Shown piece after piece: positions 46,716 to 55,970 of a DNA stretch of 64,000 bases. A program made the position numbers and the translations under genes. This DNA is from Locusta migratoria. Taxonomy: Eukaryota; Arthropoda; Insecta; Orthoptera; Acrididae. The stretch is taken from assembly GCA_026315105.1 (NCBI GenBank), contig CM048744.1, positions 838,002,094 to 838,066,093 on the forward strand, in the 5' to 3' direction. Within the stretch, counting starts at the first letter, position 1. Each line of letters starts with the position of its first letter. A model generated the notes under the pieces. That model saw nothing but the letters and a program-made list of their open reading frames with translations. It was not told where the DNA came from and made no database searches.

Positions 46716-48133
46716 ATGTCTTCCGCCGCTGACGCTGCTGCCGCCTCTGCTGCTGGTGTTGGTGAGTTAATAATGTCTTTTCATACACTGCTTTTTATTA
46801 AAAAAATTGCGAGTTATTCGTTAATCACATACGTCTTCTTCATTACAGATGGTATAATGCAGTTAATGGCTGTGTTCAATGCGGAGATGGCTGATTTAAT
46901 CAATCGGGAGGCGGTGGTTTTACCGCCGCCTCAGCCGCCAGTTCCATTCGTGGAGGATGACGCTTTATCTAGTGAGTACTTTTATTTTCAAAATTAATTT
47001 TAAACATGTTTACCACTTTCATTTTCAACGATCCAGTTGTATTAACGTAATTTTTTCGTGTTACAGATCTCGATTTAATCGATAGATTAGTTGAGGAAGC
47101 AGGCGAAACAATGTTGGAAACTGTTTCCGCTTCCGCAAAAAAACGCTCCCGAGATTCTGATTCAGGTTAGTAATACCATTCAAGAATATTATTATTATTA
47201 TTTTTATACGTTTTGTTGCAGTGCTTGTTATTACTATGTTCAGCTGTATTAACGTAATTTTTTTATTCGTGTTACAGATCTCGATGCAGCTGTGGAAGTG
47301 CAGACATTTTCCAATCATTTGCCTGCTTCCGTAAAAGGATCCGGGAATCTGAACCAGGTTAGTAAAAAGTGTTTGAAGAAGAATATTACTATACGTCTTT
47401 TGTTGGTATTATTATACGTCAGTGGTGGTGATTATTAACTATAATTTTTTCTGTTGTAGATTACACGTCCCTCTCGTCAACTCTGCCGTCGATATCGGAG
47501 CTGGATGTGTATCTACATGGCGGGGATGGCGAGGAAATGCCGGAGTGGGTCCATTTAATACCCGATGTACCTGTCGCATCCAGCGAACATCGGATGTTGG
47601 ATGATGATAACGACGGGTACATCGCTGAATGGTTACCCACTCTGGAAGCATGGGACCAGATTCATCGAGGTATGTGGAAAAAAAAAAAAAAAAACAATCG
47701 TAAAAAAACTCTAATTTGATATATATATATATATATCGATCGCAATACATGAAGATATATATATATCTTCATGTATTGCGATCGTGTACTTAACGTATGT
47801 GTATGTGTCGACGTTGTTGCTGGCGGTGGACCCTCGGCAGTCACGCCTGACTCGCCTGCCCAGAGCTCGTCAACAGTGTCCGACGTCGCCGCCCCACGGC
47901 CTCCGATACGACGGGCGTGGGTGGAGAGGAGACGTGCCCGCAGACAGCAGCAGACGGAAGCATCTGCTCAGGCTGCGGACGCGCCCTCGCCTGCGTTCCG
48001 CGATGGCGGCGCAGCACTCACATGCATAACGCCGCCATCGCGGCGCCCTCGCAAATCCGTCGCTCCGCGTCGCGTCGTGCGACGAGCCACGCCATCACCA
48101 ACGGGGTGGTCTCAAGTCAGTACTCTAAAGTAA
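46716..48133 (+). CDS. Predicted five-exon Polinton gene of unknown function (256 aa when spliced)
   Basis: Consensus splice sites give exons 46716-46761, 46849-46971, 47067-47165, 47460-47669 and 47841-48133, all joined in phase 1, total 771 bases ending in TAA. The product begins MSSAADAAAASAAGV, has an acidic middle (for example ELDVYLHGGDGEEMPEW, MLDDDNDGYIAEWLP) and a basic, Arg-rich C-terminus (RRAWVERRRARRQQQ; RRPRKSVAPRRVVRRA). A sixth candidate exon (47278-47357), a diverged duplicate of the 47067 exon, would break the frame and is probably skipped. I do not recognise the family. Being first behind the left promoter, with acidic and basic halves, a regulatory or DNA-binding early role is possible but is inference only. 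Confidence 0.7.
47278..47357 (+). pseudogene. Duplicated, frame-breaking cassette exon
   Basis: It has an acceptor (gtgttacag), starts ATCTCGAT like the preceding exon and ends at a GTTAGT donor, also as in that exon. Its 80-base length shifts the frame. In an alternate frame it reads ACFRKRIRESEP, matching SASAKKRSRDSDS of exon 3. It arose by tandem duplication with a period of about 210 bp. Confidence 0.7.
47737..47784. repeat. Perfect 48-bp palindrome in an intron
   Basis: Arms of 24 bases, cgatcgcaatacatgaag plus atatat, meet with no spacer. It lies in the last intron, 57 bases before the acceptor at 47840. Confidence 0.95.
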
Positions 48134-48221
48134 TAGCAATAGTATACCGGTTAGCGGCAGTTCCCTCTCCCGCCCTCTACCAGCTAGTGTTAGTGATATC
48201 AGGCCCCAGGTCCTCAACACA

Positions 48222-51200
48222 GTGCCTAATTTAGGATATACGGTTATTGCGGACGCTTTTGAGAAGCGGATCTCGTTTTCCAGAATATTGAATCCAGTAA
48301 ATGGATACCGAGATCCATTTTTCTTTCTAGAAGGGTGTAGACCTGTTCTGGAAAGGGAACTGCTCAATGTTGTTGAGTGTTATCGCGCCATTAAGTGTAG
48401 CGCAGTGCTGTGTTGCGAGTTGACACATCCTCCAAAGGTTGACGATGGTGTCGAGGAAACCACTATCGTTTACATTTGGGGTGATAATGGCGTAATTACA
48501 CCGACTGTCCCAATATCCGAATGGTATGAGAATTTCACCTTGAGTGCTATTAGGGATCAGTTTTCAGAGATGGTAACTAGAGGTTCTGGAAAAGCACTCA
48601 GCCGTGTTCTGCACTTGGACGTCCATTCACATCTCTTTGACCCACTGAAAGGCGGAAACAGTTTCATCGAACTTCCAAAGATATTGCTGATAAAAAAGCG
48701 TGTGTTAACGTTAGAAACGAAGCTTGTTTTGCATGGTCAGTCCTGGCTTGCGAGAAGAATCTACCTAATCATCCCAATGAAACACGTCGCTATGGCAGAA
48801 ATATCAACATACATAGACAGTACAATTTTAAAGGCATAGAGTTCCCCGTCAAACTTCAAGACATACATAAATTCGAGGCACAAAATACCGGTATTTCGGT
48901 TCACGTGTATGGCTTGGAGAAGAAAAAAGATCGTAAGCCAGATGAGCAAGACAAGCATAAGATTGTAGGTCCCCTTCACTTTTCCAAATTCGCAGGTCAA
49001 CGTGATTTACATGTTAACCTGCTTTTATTTTCTGATTCAAAAGGCGAGAAATTTCATTACGTATGGGTCAAAGATATGTCCAGATTTATTTCCTCCCAAT
49101 TTTCGAACCATCATAGTAAAATACATATTTGCCTTCGATGTCTTAATTCGTTCCACTCAAGCGAGTCACTTGCAAAGCATGAGTTAGATTGTGCTTTGCA
49201 AAAGGCGGTACGTGTTGTTATGCCAACAGAAGATAACAAATTCTTGAAATTCAAGAATTTTAACCACCAAGAACGCTGTTTAATTTCTGTTTACGCCGAT
49301 TTCGAAGCCTTGCTAGTTCCTATTACTCGATGTGGAGGGGACCCCGACGCCTCACGTACCACCCTTACCCAGAAACACGTACCGTACGCCGTAGCGTATC
49401 AGGTTGTACACTCGTACGATTCCACCAAAAATGAACTTAAATCACACGTTGGGGAAAATCCTGTAGATTGGTTGCTCTCTGAGCTTGAACAACTGTCCTG
49501 GGAAGTTGATAAACTTTACAGGCAGAACGTTCCAATGATCATGACGCAGGATGATGAGGAATCGTACAAAACGGCAGTAGATTGCCATATTTGTACTATG
49601 CCTTTGAATCGTGAAGCGGAAACTCCCCGTAAAGACCATTGTCACATTACGGGAAAGTACCGTGGAGCGGCTCATAACTCGTGCAACCTGAATTACCAAG
49701 CACCTAGACATATTCCCGTTTTTATGCACAAACTTTCGGCCTACGACGCACACTTCATCATTGAGCCCCTGGCTAAATTCGGTTGGGGAGATGCACCTAT
49801 TAGTATTATCGCTGATAATACTGAGAAGTACATCTCATTCTCCAAGCGAATGACACCGAAAGTCACGCTACGGTTCCTGGACTCGCTAAGATTCATGCAA
49901 GCGTCACTTCAAAAACTGGTTGAAACTCTACCTCAAAGTGAAATGCAGATCACTAGAGCTGCAATTCCCGATGAGACAGAGTTTCAACTGCTGACTAGGA
50001 AAGGCGTTTTTCCATATGAATATCTGGATAGTATGGAGAAACTTAAAGAAACAGGACTACCCGATATATCTGCTTTCACCAGTACTCTTACAGGCGACAC
50101 AGTGTCGGAATCAGATTATACGCATGCTTGTAGTGTTTGGCGGGCGTTTAATATACCGAATTTAGGTGAATACGCACGTTTATACATGGAGACAGACGTG
50201 CGACTGCTAGCGGACGTGTTTGAGAAATTCAGAGACGTATGTATGGCCACATACTCTCTGGACCCTGCCTTCTATTACACAGCACCGGGGTTGTCCTGGG
50301 ATGCAATGCTTAGGAAAACGCGTGTCAATATCGAGTTATTGATCGATGTTAACATGCTCCTGTTCTTTGAACGGGGGATCCGAGGTGGACTCTGTCAATG
50401 CATGCATAGGCACGCCAAAGCGAATAACCCTCGGATGGGTGAGGCATTCAACGCATCGAGCTACATCATGTACCTGGATGTCAACAACTTATACGGGTAC
50501 GCCATGCAGCAGTCTCTACCGATTGGCGGGTTTAGCTGGCTATCCGATAAGGAATGCCTCAGATTAGGTGAAAATCTCCGTAACAACAGGCGTGTTGTTG
50601 CCGACGCTGGGGTGGGGTATGTTTTAGAGGTAGAGCTAGAACTCCTGACAACTCTGGAGGGAAAACAGAGGTACATAATTCATTATCAAAACCTCCAGCA
50701 ATGTCTTGATTTAGGGTTGGAACTGATTAGAGTCACGCGAGCAATCTCCTTCAACCAGACTCCCTGGTTGAAGGAGTATATTGATTTAAATACCGAGAAA
50801 AGGGCTTCCGCATCTAGTGATTTTGAAAAAGACTTTTATAAATTAATGAATAATGCAATTTTCGGCAAAACTATGGAGAATTTGAGAAAACATCGTGATA
50901 TTAGAGTTAGAACCGCGTGGGAGGGGGCAAGGAAAATGATTGCCAGACCAAATTTTAAACGGGTCACAATATTCAACAAGAACTTTGTTGCTGTGGAGAT
51001 GGCTAAGACTGTTGTAGAGTTCACGAAACCTCTCTATGTGGGGATGTGCATACTAGATCTATCCAAACTCCACATGTACCGATTCCATTATGAGTTTGCA
51101 AAAACTCATTTTGCGAATCCAAAGTTACTTTATATGGATACGGACAGTTTTATCTATTGGGTAAAAGGCTGCGATCCATATGAAGTGATGCGGTCTCACG

Positions 51201-51631
51201 GTAATGAATTCGACACGTCTGGATATGCGGCCGATAACCCATATGGCATTGTTCCACAGAACAAAAAGGTTATCGGCCTAATGAAAGACGAGTCGAATGG
51301 GTTACCGATTGTGGAGTTTGCAGGTCTTCGATCGAAGATGTATGCGTATCGCACGTTGGGAGGCGCTACTTCGAGACGGGCGAAGGGAGTGAAACGTGCG
51401 GCATCCAAGGCCATCACGATGGAAGATTATCTGCTGTGTCTGTATGGTGGTGTCGGCGATGCTCCGCCTCAACCACGTCATATGATACAGCAGACTAGCA
51501 TTCAATTGCGACGGCATGAGTTGTACACTGTGCTGCAGTCGAAGGTCAGTCTATGCCATCATGACGACAAGCGTGTGATTAGTACGTGCGGCGTCGAAAC
51601 TCGCCCGTACGCGCACTATTCACTTTTATAG
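48222..51631 (+). CDS. polB: Polinton protein-primed DNA polymerase B, in two frames joined at a slippery site
   Basis: The first frame (from GTG 48222; no ATG upstream, open back to 48129) holds the N-terminal domain up to ELPKILLIKK. The second, at -1, carries the rest to a stop at 51629-51631. The switch falls at A_AAA_AAG (48692-48698). In the second part (numbered from 48905): a zinc-finger-like C-x2-C...H...C (about 76-96), exonuclease I YADFEAL (D132, E134), a CHIC...DHCHITGKYRG insertion (about 220-262), exonuclease II HKLSAYD where Asn is usual, exonuclease III YMETD, polymerase motifs YLDVNNLYGYAM, KLMNNAIFGKTMEN and YMDTDS. All polymerase aspartates are kept. It replicates the element using a protein primer at the terminal repeats. 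Confidence 0.92.
48692..48698 (+). promoter_or_regulatory. A_AAA_AAG slippery heptamer (candidate -1 frameshift site)
   Basis: The heptamer is in the correct register (ATA AAA AAG in the first frame). A -1 slip continues directly in the frame encoding the rest of the polymerase. A simple one-base loss in the A-run is the alternative. Confidence 0.5.
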
Positions 51632-51698
51632 AAGTGAATGGTTTCACACGCTTGTCATAGTTAGATACGCATTAGATGCGTTGTAATATATATATTTA

Positions 51699-51990
51699 TC
51701 CCTCTAAGGGATTTTTTCCGCACAGAGTGCGTTGTACATATCTTTCCCTTCAAGGGATTTTTTTTTTTTTTCCGCACAGAGTGCGTTGTACATATTCATC
51801 TGCCCCTCCAAGGTATTTTTTTCCCGCACAGAGTGCGTTGTAATTCTTTGTGCACTTAGTGGCCTATAAAACTTGTAGTTCTTCTCATCCAGTAATTTAT
51901 TTATTTCCGCACATAGTGGGCTGTAAAAATTGTGATTATTCTTTTGGTCTAGTCAATTATTATTATTTCTACACATAGTGGGCTGTAATT
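51699..51990 (+). repeat. Tandem repeats in the polymerase 3' flank
   Basis: CCGCACAGAGTGCGTTGTA occurs at 51718, 51772 and 51824 in units of about 54 bp with 'ccctcaaggatttttt'. Two diverged copies (cacatagtgggctgtaa) follow at 51906 and 51967. GCACAGAGTGC is itself a short inverted repeat. Confidence 0.85.
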
Positions 51991-52369
51991 ATTTCTGTAC
52001 ATAGTTAGACTGCGAAAAAAAAAAAGTAACATCGTTATTTCGCCCAGAGTGCATCTGTGAATTAGTAGTTTCTAAGTTTCACCTGCCGCTAACCGTCCAG
52101 CCAGAATAGATTTTAAGTGTATGTAAATATGTGAGTTCCACTCATTTTTTCTGTGTGATTTGCAACACCACTTGCTTTGTGTAAAAGAAATTATCCGTGC
52201 CAAGTATACTGATGAAACCATCAGCACATTGCATCATGTCATGTTGACTAAAAAAACATTGTATTACCTCAACTGGAGCAAAGTACTCCAGGCTAGTCAT
52301 TGGGTGTAATTTCACCAGTTTTTTTTCGAGTAGTTTTAAGTAAATTATTATTATTACTCAATGTAACAA

Positions 52370-52580
52370 AATTCCTCTGTTTTTAAAGAAAACTTTGCTT
52401 GATGTGAAAAATATCAAATTCACCTCTGTTTAAAAAAAAAAAAACTTGAATCAATGCAACAAAAATCCTCTGTTTTTTTAAGAAACTTTACCAATGTAAT
52501 AAAAATTTGCCTCTGTTTTTAAAGAAAACTTTACTATGTGAAAAAATATATAAAATTCACCTCTGTTTAAAATTTTACTT
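52370..52580 (+). repeat. Degenerate tandem repeat with 'cctctgtttttaaagaaaactt'
   Basis: Four to five diverged copies of cctctgttttta(a)agaaactttg(c)(t)tgatgtgaaaaata in about 55-bp units. Confidence 0.75.
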
Positions 52581-52665
52581 GATGTACAATGTGAGAGGGA
52601 GAAAAAAAATAAATCTATTTGTTAAAAATTCAAACTTATTCTTTTATTTTAAAAAATCAACCCTG

Positions 52666-52667
<2 letters not shown>

Positions 52668-52725
<58 letters not shown>
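52668..52725. repeat. (TA)n microsatellite
   Basis: About 29 TA dinucleotides. Confidence 0.98.
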
Positions 52726-52726
<1 letters not shown>

Positions 52727-52779
52727 GTGCTCAAAGAGCAAAGTATCAGTTGTTGTGTGTTTACCAAAGCGTCAAAAAC

Positions 52780-52971
52780 ATGGAAAAAAGAGTGTGTTTT
52801 AATATGGATGATAACAGAGTACATTTAATGACTGCATGGAGTTATGCATATAAATCAGCACGTATTGGATCTTGGGAGCATGAGGCACGTGATCGTGCTC
52901 GATTCCAAAGACGTGTAGATAACTTGAGTAGAATTCTATCGCCAGTACTTCTGAAGTTTTTAAATAAATAA
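52780..52971 (+). CDS. Small Polinton ORF (63 aa), function unknown
   Basis: ATG 52780 opens MEKRVCFNMDDNRVHLMTAW and continues with a charged region (RDRARFQRRVDNLSRI) to a stop at 52969-52971 that overlaps an AATAAATAAAAAA polyA signal. It is the last rightward ORF before the convergence point. Composition is protein-like (Trp, Arg, Asp), unlike the AT repeats just upstream. A longer frame from 52750 exists, but its extra start lacks support. No family recognised. Confidence 0.45.
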   Translation: MEKRVCFNMDDNRVHLMTAWSYAYKSARIGSWEHEARDRARFQRRVDNLSRILSPVLLKFLNK

Positions 52972-52986
52972 AAAACACATGGTTTC

Positions 52987-53502
52987 TTAGGTAGAATATA
53001 ATTTATTATTCTCGTTCATCCAACTTAAAAATAGGTTTACATTGTCATAAGCACATACAAAACAATTATTATTATTATTATTATTTGTTATCACTTTCTT
53101 GAGCCGATGGATTGCAGGACATCCAAAGGATCCAAGGTCTTGAATAACAGCATGTTTGTAGATTCTTCTCAACCAGACAGCCTTCTCATCGCCTTTAACG
53201 TAGACCACAGCGTCAGGGGTGTCGAATAATCGGAGTGCTGCAACCATATCTTTGTAGGGGACTCCAGGTTCATCCCAATGAATTCCATGGTAGAAACGTG
53301 TTAGCCACATTACACTCTTCCGTGTTTTAACACACCTCACATCCTTGAATGGTTTCGGTGATGAAATTTTTGTTGAGAATCTATTTATTACACCAACATC
53401 TTCTGTGTATGCAATGAATGCAACATCTTTAAATATGAAGCGCTTACACTCATCGTCGTGGAAACCTTGGACATCTACAACGACGTTCACACGTTGACTC
53501 AT
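52987..53502 (-). CDS. Conserved-looking Polinton protein of unknown function (171 aa from second Met)
   Basis: The frame opens at 53526, but the Met at 53502 (MSQRVNVVVDVQGFHDDECK) is chosen because the initiator TCACTT maps at 53510-53515, downstream of the first Met. Motifs: VVVDVQGF, FKDVAFIAY, AVVYVKGDEKAVWL, VIQDLGSFGCPAIHRLK. The early Asp in a beta strand, and a later D-L-G-x-x-G-C-P block, recall RNase-H-fold nucleases, but this is only a visual impression. It ends in a run of Asn codons (NNNNNN) then FVCAYDNVNLFLSWM. It lies at the downstream end of the leftward gene block after the capsid gene. I believe related proteins occur in insect Polintons; the role is unknown. Confidence 0.75.
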   Translation of the reverse strand: MSQRVNVVVDVQGFHDDECKRFIFKDVAFIAYTEDVGVINRFSTKISSPKPFKDVRCVKTRKSVMWLTRFYHGIHWDEPGVPYKDMVAALRLFDTPDAVVYVKGDEKAVWLRRIYKHAVIQDLGSFGCPAIHRLKKVITNNNNNNNCFVCAYDNVNLFLSWMNENNKLYST

Positions 53503-53509
53503 GGTTGTG

Positions 53510-53546
53510 AAGTGACACACACGCACAGAGTATTTCGTTCCTTATA
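53510..53546 (-). promoter_or_regulatory. TATA box and initiator of the 179-aa ORF
   Basis: Minus strand TATAAGG (53540-53546) with TCACTT (53510-53515) 33 bases downstream. Confidence 0.7.
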
Positions 53547-54747
53547 CAGCTCGCTGTACAATACCGGTGAGAGGGCAGTAATTAATTACACGATCGTGTA
53601 GTACTAAAGAATATGCAGATGTGCGTTCTGGAAAATTTGCTAAAGATTCAAACTCAATCCTCACATCTATCGGACCAGATTTAATTACCTCATTCTGTTT
53701 GGAACAATCTATTACAATTATCGGTGCTAGTTCCCTGAATTTCAGTGGGTTAAGTAGACAGTTATCTTCTTCCTTGTCGTAGTATGAAGCACGAAACCTC
53801 GCATACATGTCAAAAGCTAGACTATACACATTTTTGTTCCACTCCAGCTGTAAATTGTCGTATGGATAGAATTCAGAATTCAGGTATACTTTAGCATTAC
53901 TCAAATCACAATTGTCGAACACTGTTGAATCTTTTGCCGGATTACCTCTTCTGTCTGTTTGAAAAGCAAGTATGATGAATCTAGGTGTCTCCAGCTGAAC
54001 AGATGTTTTGATAGCCCATGTCTGTCGGTTTGCAGTGGGTAGCACAGGATACTCAAAAAGCTCCCATGAGCGGAATGCTAGAGGTAGATATGTACCTGCA
54101 TTCAGAACTTTTAAAAGCTTCAAACGTTCTTCGTCCTTGACAGTGATGTGAGGCATTTTCCACAGTATTTTATTGATGACGATTTCTCCCTCCTCTGGAG
54201 TATTACCATGAACGTATGAGTTGTTATCCGATGCACTGTGTATTAAGATAAGCTCTTGTTTGGCATTTATAATAATTCGACGCATGTCTTCGAAGTAGCC
54301 CATAAGCATTTTTAGAGGTATGCATGCTGTAAACCGCTTGTGCTCGGCTACTGCCGGCTTTTCGATAAACCATCCCGCATTTTCCAACACATTCAAGTCT
54401 GATTCTGTTGCGGAAAGATAAGTTTTAAGGGTTGATGTTATACCGACATTGCGTGTGCGGTCAATCTCAACTCCATTAAGCTCATACCGCATTTCTTGAA
54501 ACAGGAATGATAGCGCATTGCGAGTAAGCTCAGAGGCTGCTGTATAGGTGACATCCTTCTTCTTAAATGTTGCATCTAAATATAAGAAACTCTTGCAAGG
54601 CAGAGTTAAAGCGTCTTGATGTTGGATGACTATCCGAATTTCGTCATTTTTGTTAAATGTGGTTGACGCATAAGGTTTATGCGATATGTATTCATTACGA
54701 ATAATGCAATCGTCATATTCTGGTTGGGTGGTTATATCGAGCGACAT
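53542..54747 (-). CDS. Polinton major capsid protein
   Basis: 401 residues, starting MSLDITTQPEYDDCIIRNEY, with FLYLDATF, ELTRNALSFLFQEMRYELNG, TLKTYLSATE and late PIDVRIEFESLANFPERTSA. The pattern and position (next to the penton and a protease) are those of the Polinton capsid protein with a double jelly-roll fold, which builds the icosahedral shell. Length is within the range I expect. The frame is intact. The start is the only Met in the right place, and a TCAGT initiator lies just upstream (54753-54757). No TATA box is seen at the usual distance. The fold is known for the family; here it is inferred. Confidence 0.87.
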   Translation of the reverse strand: MSLDITTQPEYDDCIIRNEYISHKPYASTTFNKNDEIRIVIQHQDALTLPCKSFLYLDATFKKKDVTYTAASELTRNALSFLFQEMRYELNGVEIDRTRNVGITSTLKTYLSATESDLNVLENAGWFIEKPAVAEHKRFTACIPLKMLMGYFEDMRRIIINAKQELILIHSASDNNSYVHGNTPEEGEIVINKILWKMPHITVKDEERLKLLKVLNAGTYLPLAFRSWELFEYPVLPTANRQTWAIKTSVQLETPRFIILAFQTDRRGNPAKDSTVFDNCDLSNAKVYLNSEFYPYDNLQLEWNKNVYSLAFDMYARFRASYYDKEEDNCLLNPLKFRELAPIIVIDCSKQNEVIKSGPIDVRIEFESLANFPERTSAYSLVLHDRVINYCPLTGIVQRAV

Positions 54748-54854
54748 ATTTGACTGATTTCAAACCGGCCGATTTAAGAAACTCGTAGTTTGAGGGTGTT
54801 ATCGCTTTGGTGCTTTGATGCGAAGTGTCGTGCCGCGGTGCGCGCACTGGGGTT

Positions 54855-55545
54855 TTATGCTTTATCCCCATAGCGTTTCAGATGCAGTCTCACAATGATT
54901 TCCTCACCGCGAAAGTCAACAAGTTTGTTATCCTGGTCTACAATGCGTAGTTCCAAATAATCCAATGACTGAACTGTCACCGGGAGGTAGATGGCGTTGT
55001 GAGGGGTTTCAATAATCTTGTACCCTGAAGCAACTGCCGGGAAAAATCCATATATTGTGTGAACCAGTTTGTTGTTTAGGTATGAGTTGGTTACAACACT
55101 GCACTCAACACGAATTGTATTGACTGGTAGAATATCCACAGTCCGATCGGATGCGTAGAATGTATCAGAATCTTTCTTCAAAATCTGACCTCTTGTGAAT
55201 CCCAGTAGAGGTCCTATTGATCCTTTCCGGCTGAAGTCGATTGATGCGATGGATGTACGTATTTCAGATCTTAGAGTATTTGTATTTGCACGCAAAACAA
55301 TACCCTTCCTAAACTCTTCTAAAACTATTTATATCGTCGATATCATATGCACCCGGTTGAATTATTACAGTCTCTTGTTGACCTTCAACTTCTAGATGTA
55401 GTTTATTGTTAGCTTCTGTGATATTTGGAATGCTGTTATATGTCTCCAGTCCAATCAGAGCAATACACCACTCACCATCGCTTAAATCGATCGGCGGGAA
55501 GTAATTTGCACGTAATACGGACGACCGCTCTTTAAAAGTCAGAGT
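54855..55545 (-). pseudogene. Polinton penton (minor capsid) gene with a frame break
   Basis: The C-terminal part (55295-54855, 146 aa) reads LGFTRGQIL, PVNTIRVECSVV, LVHTIYGFFPAVASGYKIIE and DFRGEEIIVRLHLKRYG, as in Polinton penton proteins, which are single jelly-roll vertex proteins. The N-terminal part lies upstream in another frame (about 55545-55310: SYTLTFKERS, FPPIDLSDGEW, IGLETYNSIPNI). The two frames separate near 55305-55330 (AATAGTTTTAGAAGAG on the minus strand). No ATG is seen for the N-terminal part, whose beginning overlaps the end of the protease frame. An indel or an assembly error would both explain this. Confidence 0.8.
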
Positions 55546-55970
55546 GTACGACTGAAGAGTTGTTGTTGAGGACTGTGCTATTTATATTTTCTTCTTCGTG
55601 TGTTAGGAGGAACATAATGCACAAATGCCCACACAGATAAGTATTGAACTCTTGGTACCGTCGGAAGTTGTAGAACACGTTTCTTCTGCTTGTAAAGTAT
55701 CGTTGTAGTTCCTCGGGAGGTTGGAGGTTTCCAAACGAGTCGAAGTAAAAGACGGTGTTATCGGATTTTTTTACATATGCTACCCAGTGAGTTCCAGGTC
55801 CGCCGGCGACATCTAAATTTACAATGGCACATTCTCCCGATCGCCACATAGTCTTTGGCAATGTATTCCACATAAACACGCCTCTGAATGTTGGAATACT
55901 GAGCTTCTTTTTAACAAACTTTACTAGATCTATATTTGTAAGAGGTTTGTCTGGTAGAATGGTTAACGGT
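55532..55970 (-). CDS. Polinton adenain-like cysteine protease
   Basis: The annotated Met at 55879 (MFMWNTLPK) is internal. The frame is open upstream to about 55970 with the usual start region (PLTILPDKPL), but without an ATG. The catalytic set of the C5/Ulp1 type is visible: His in GGPGTHWVAY, Asp in YFDSFGN, Gln in RRYQEF, Cys in LCGHLC. It cleaves capsid precursor proteins in related viruses. It immediately follows the PLA2-like gene, whose stop overlaps its first codons at an A9 run, so expression could depend on reinitiation, splicing or frameshift. The end overlaps the penton N-terminal frame. Confidence 0.85.

Noticed and set aside
47662..47750. Minus-strand ORFs with Tyr-Ile runs near the palindrome
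   Set aside because: Caused by TA repeats inside an intron of the plus-strand gene.
51699..51990. CRISPR-like array (repeat with spacers)
   Set aside because: Eukaryotic context, only a few diverged copies, spacers themselves similar; a plain tandem repeat.
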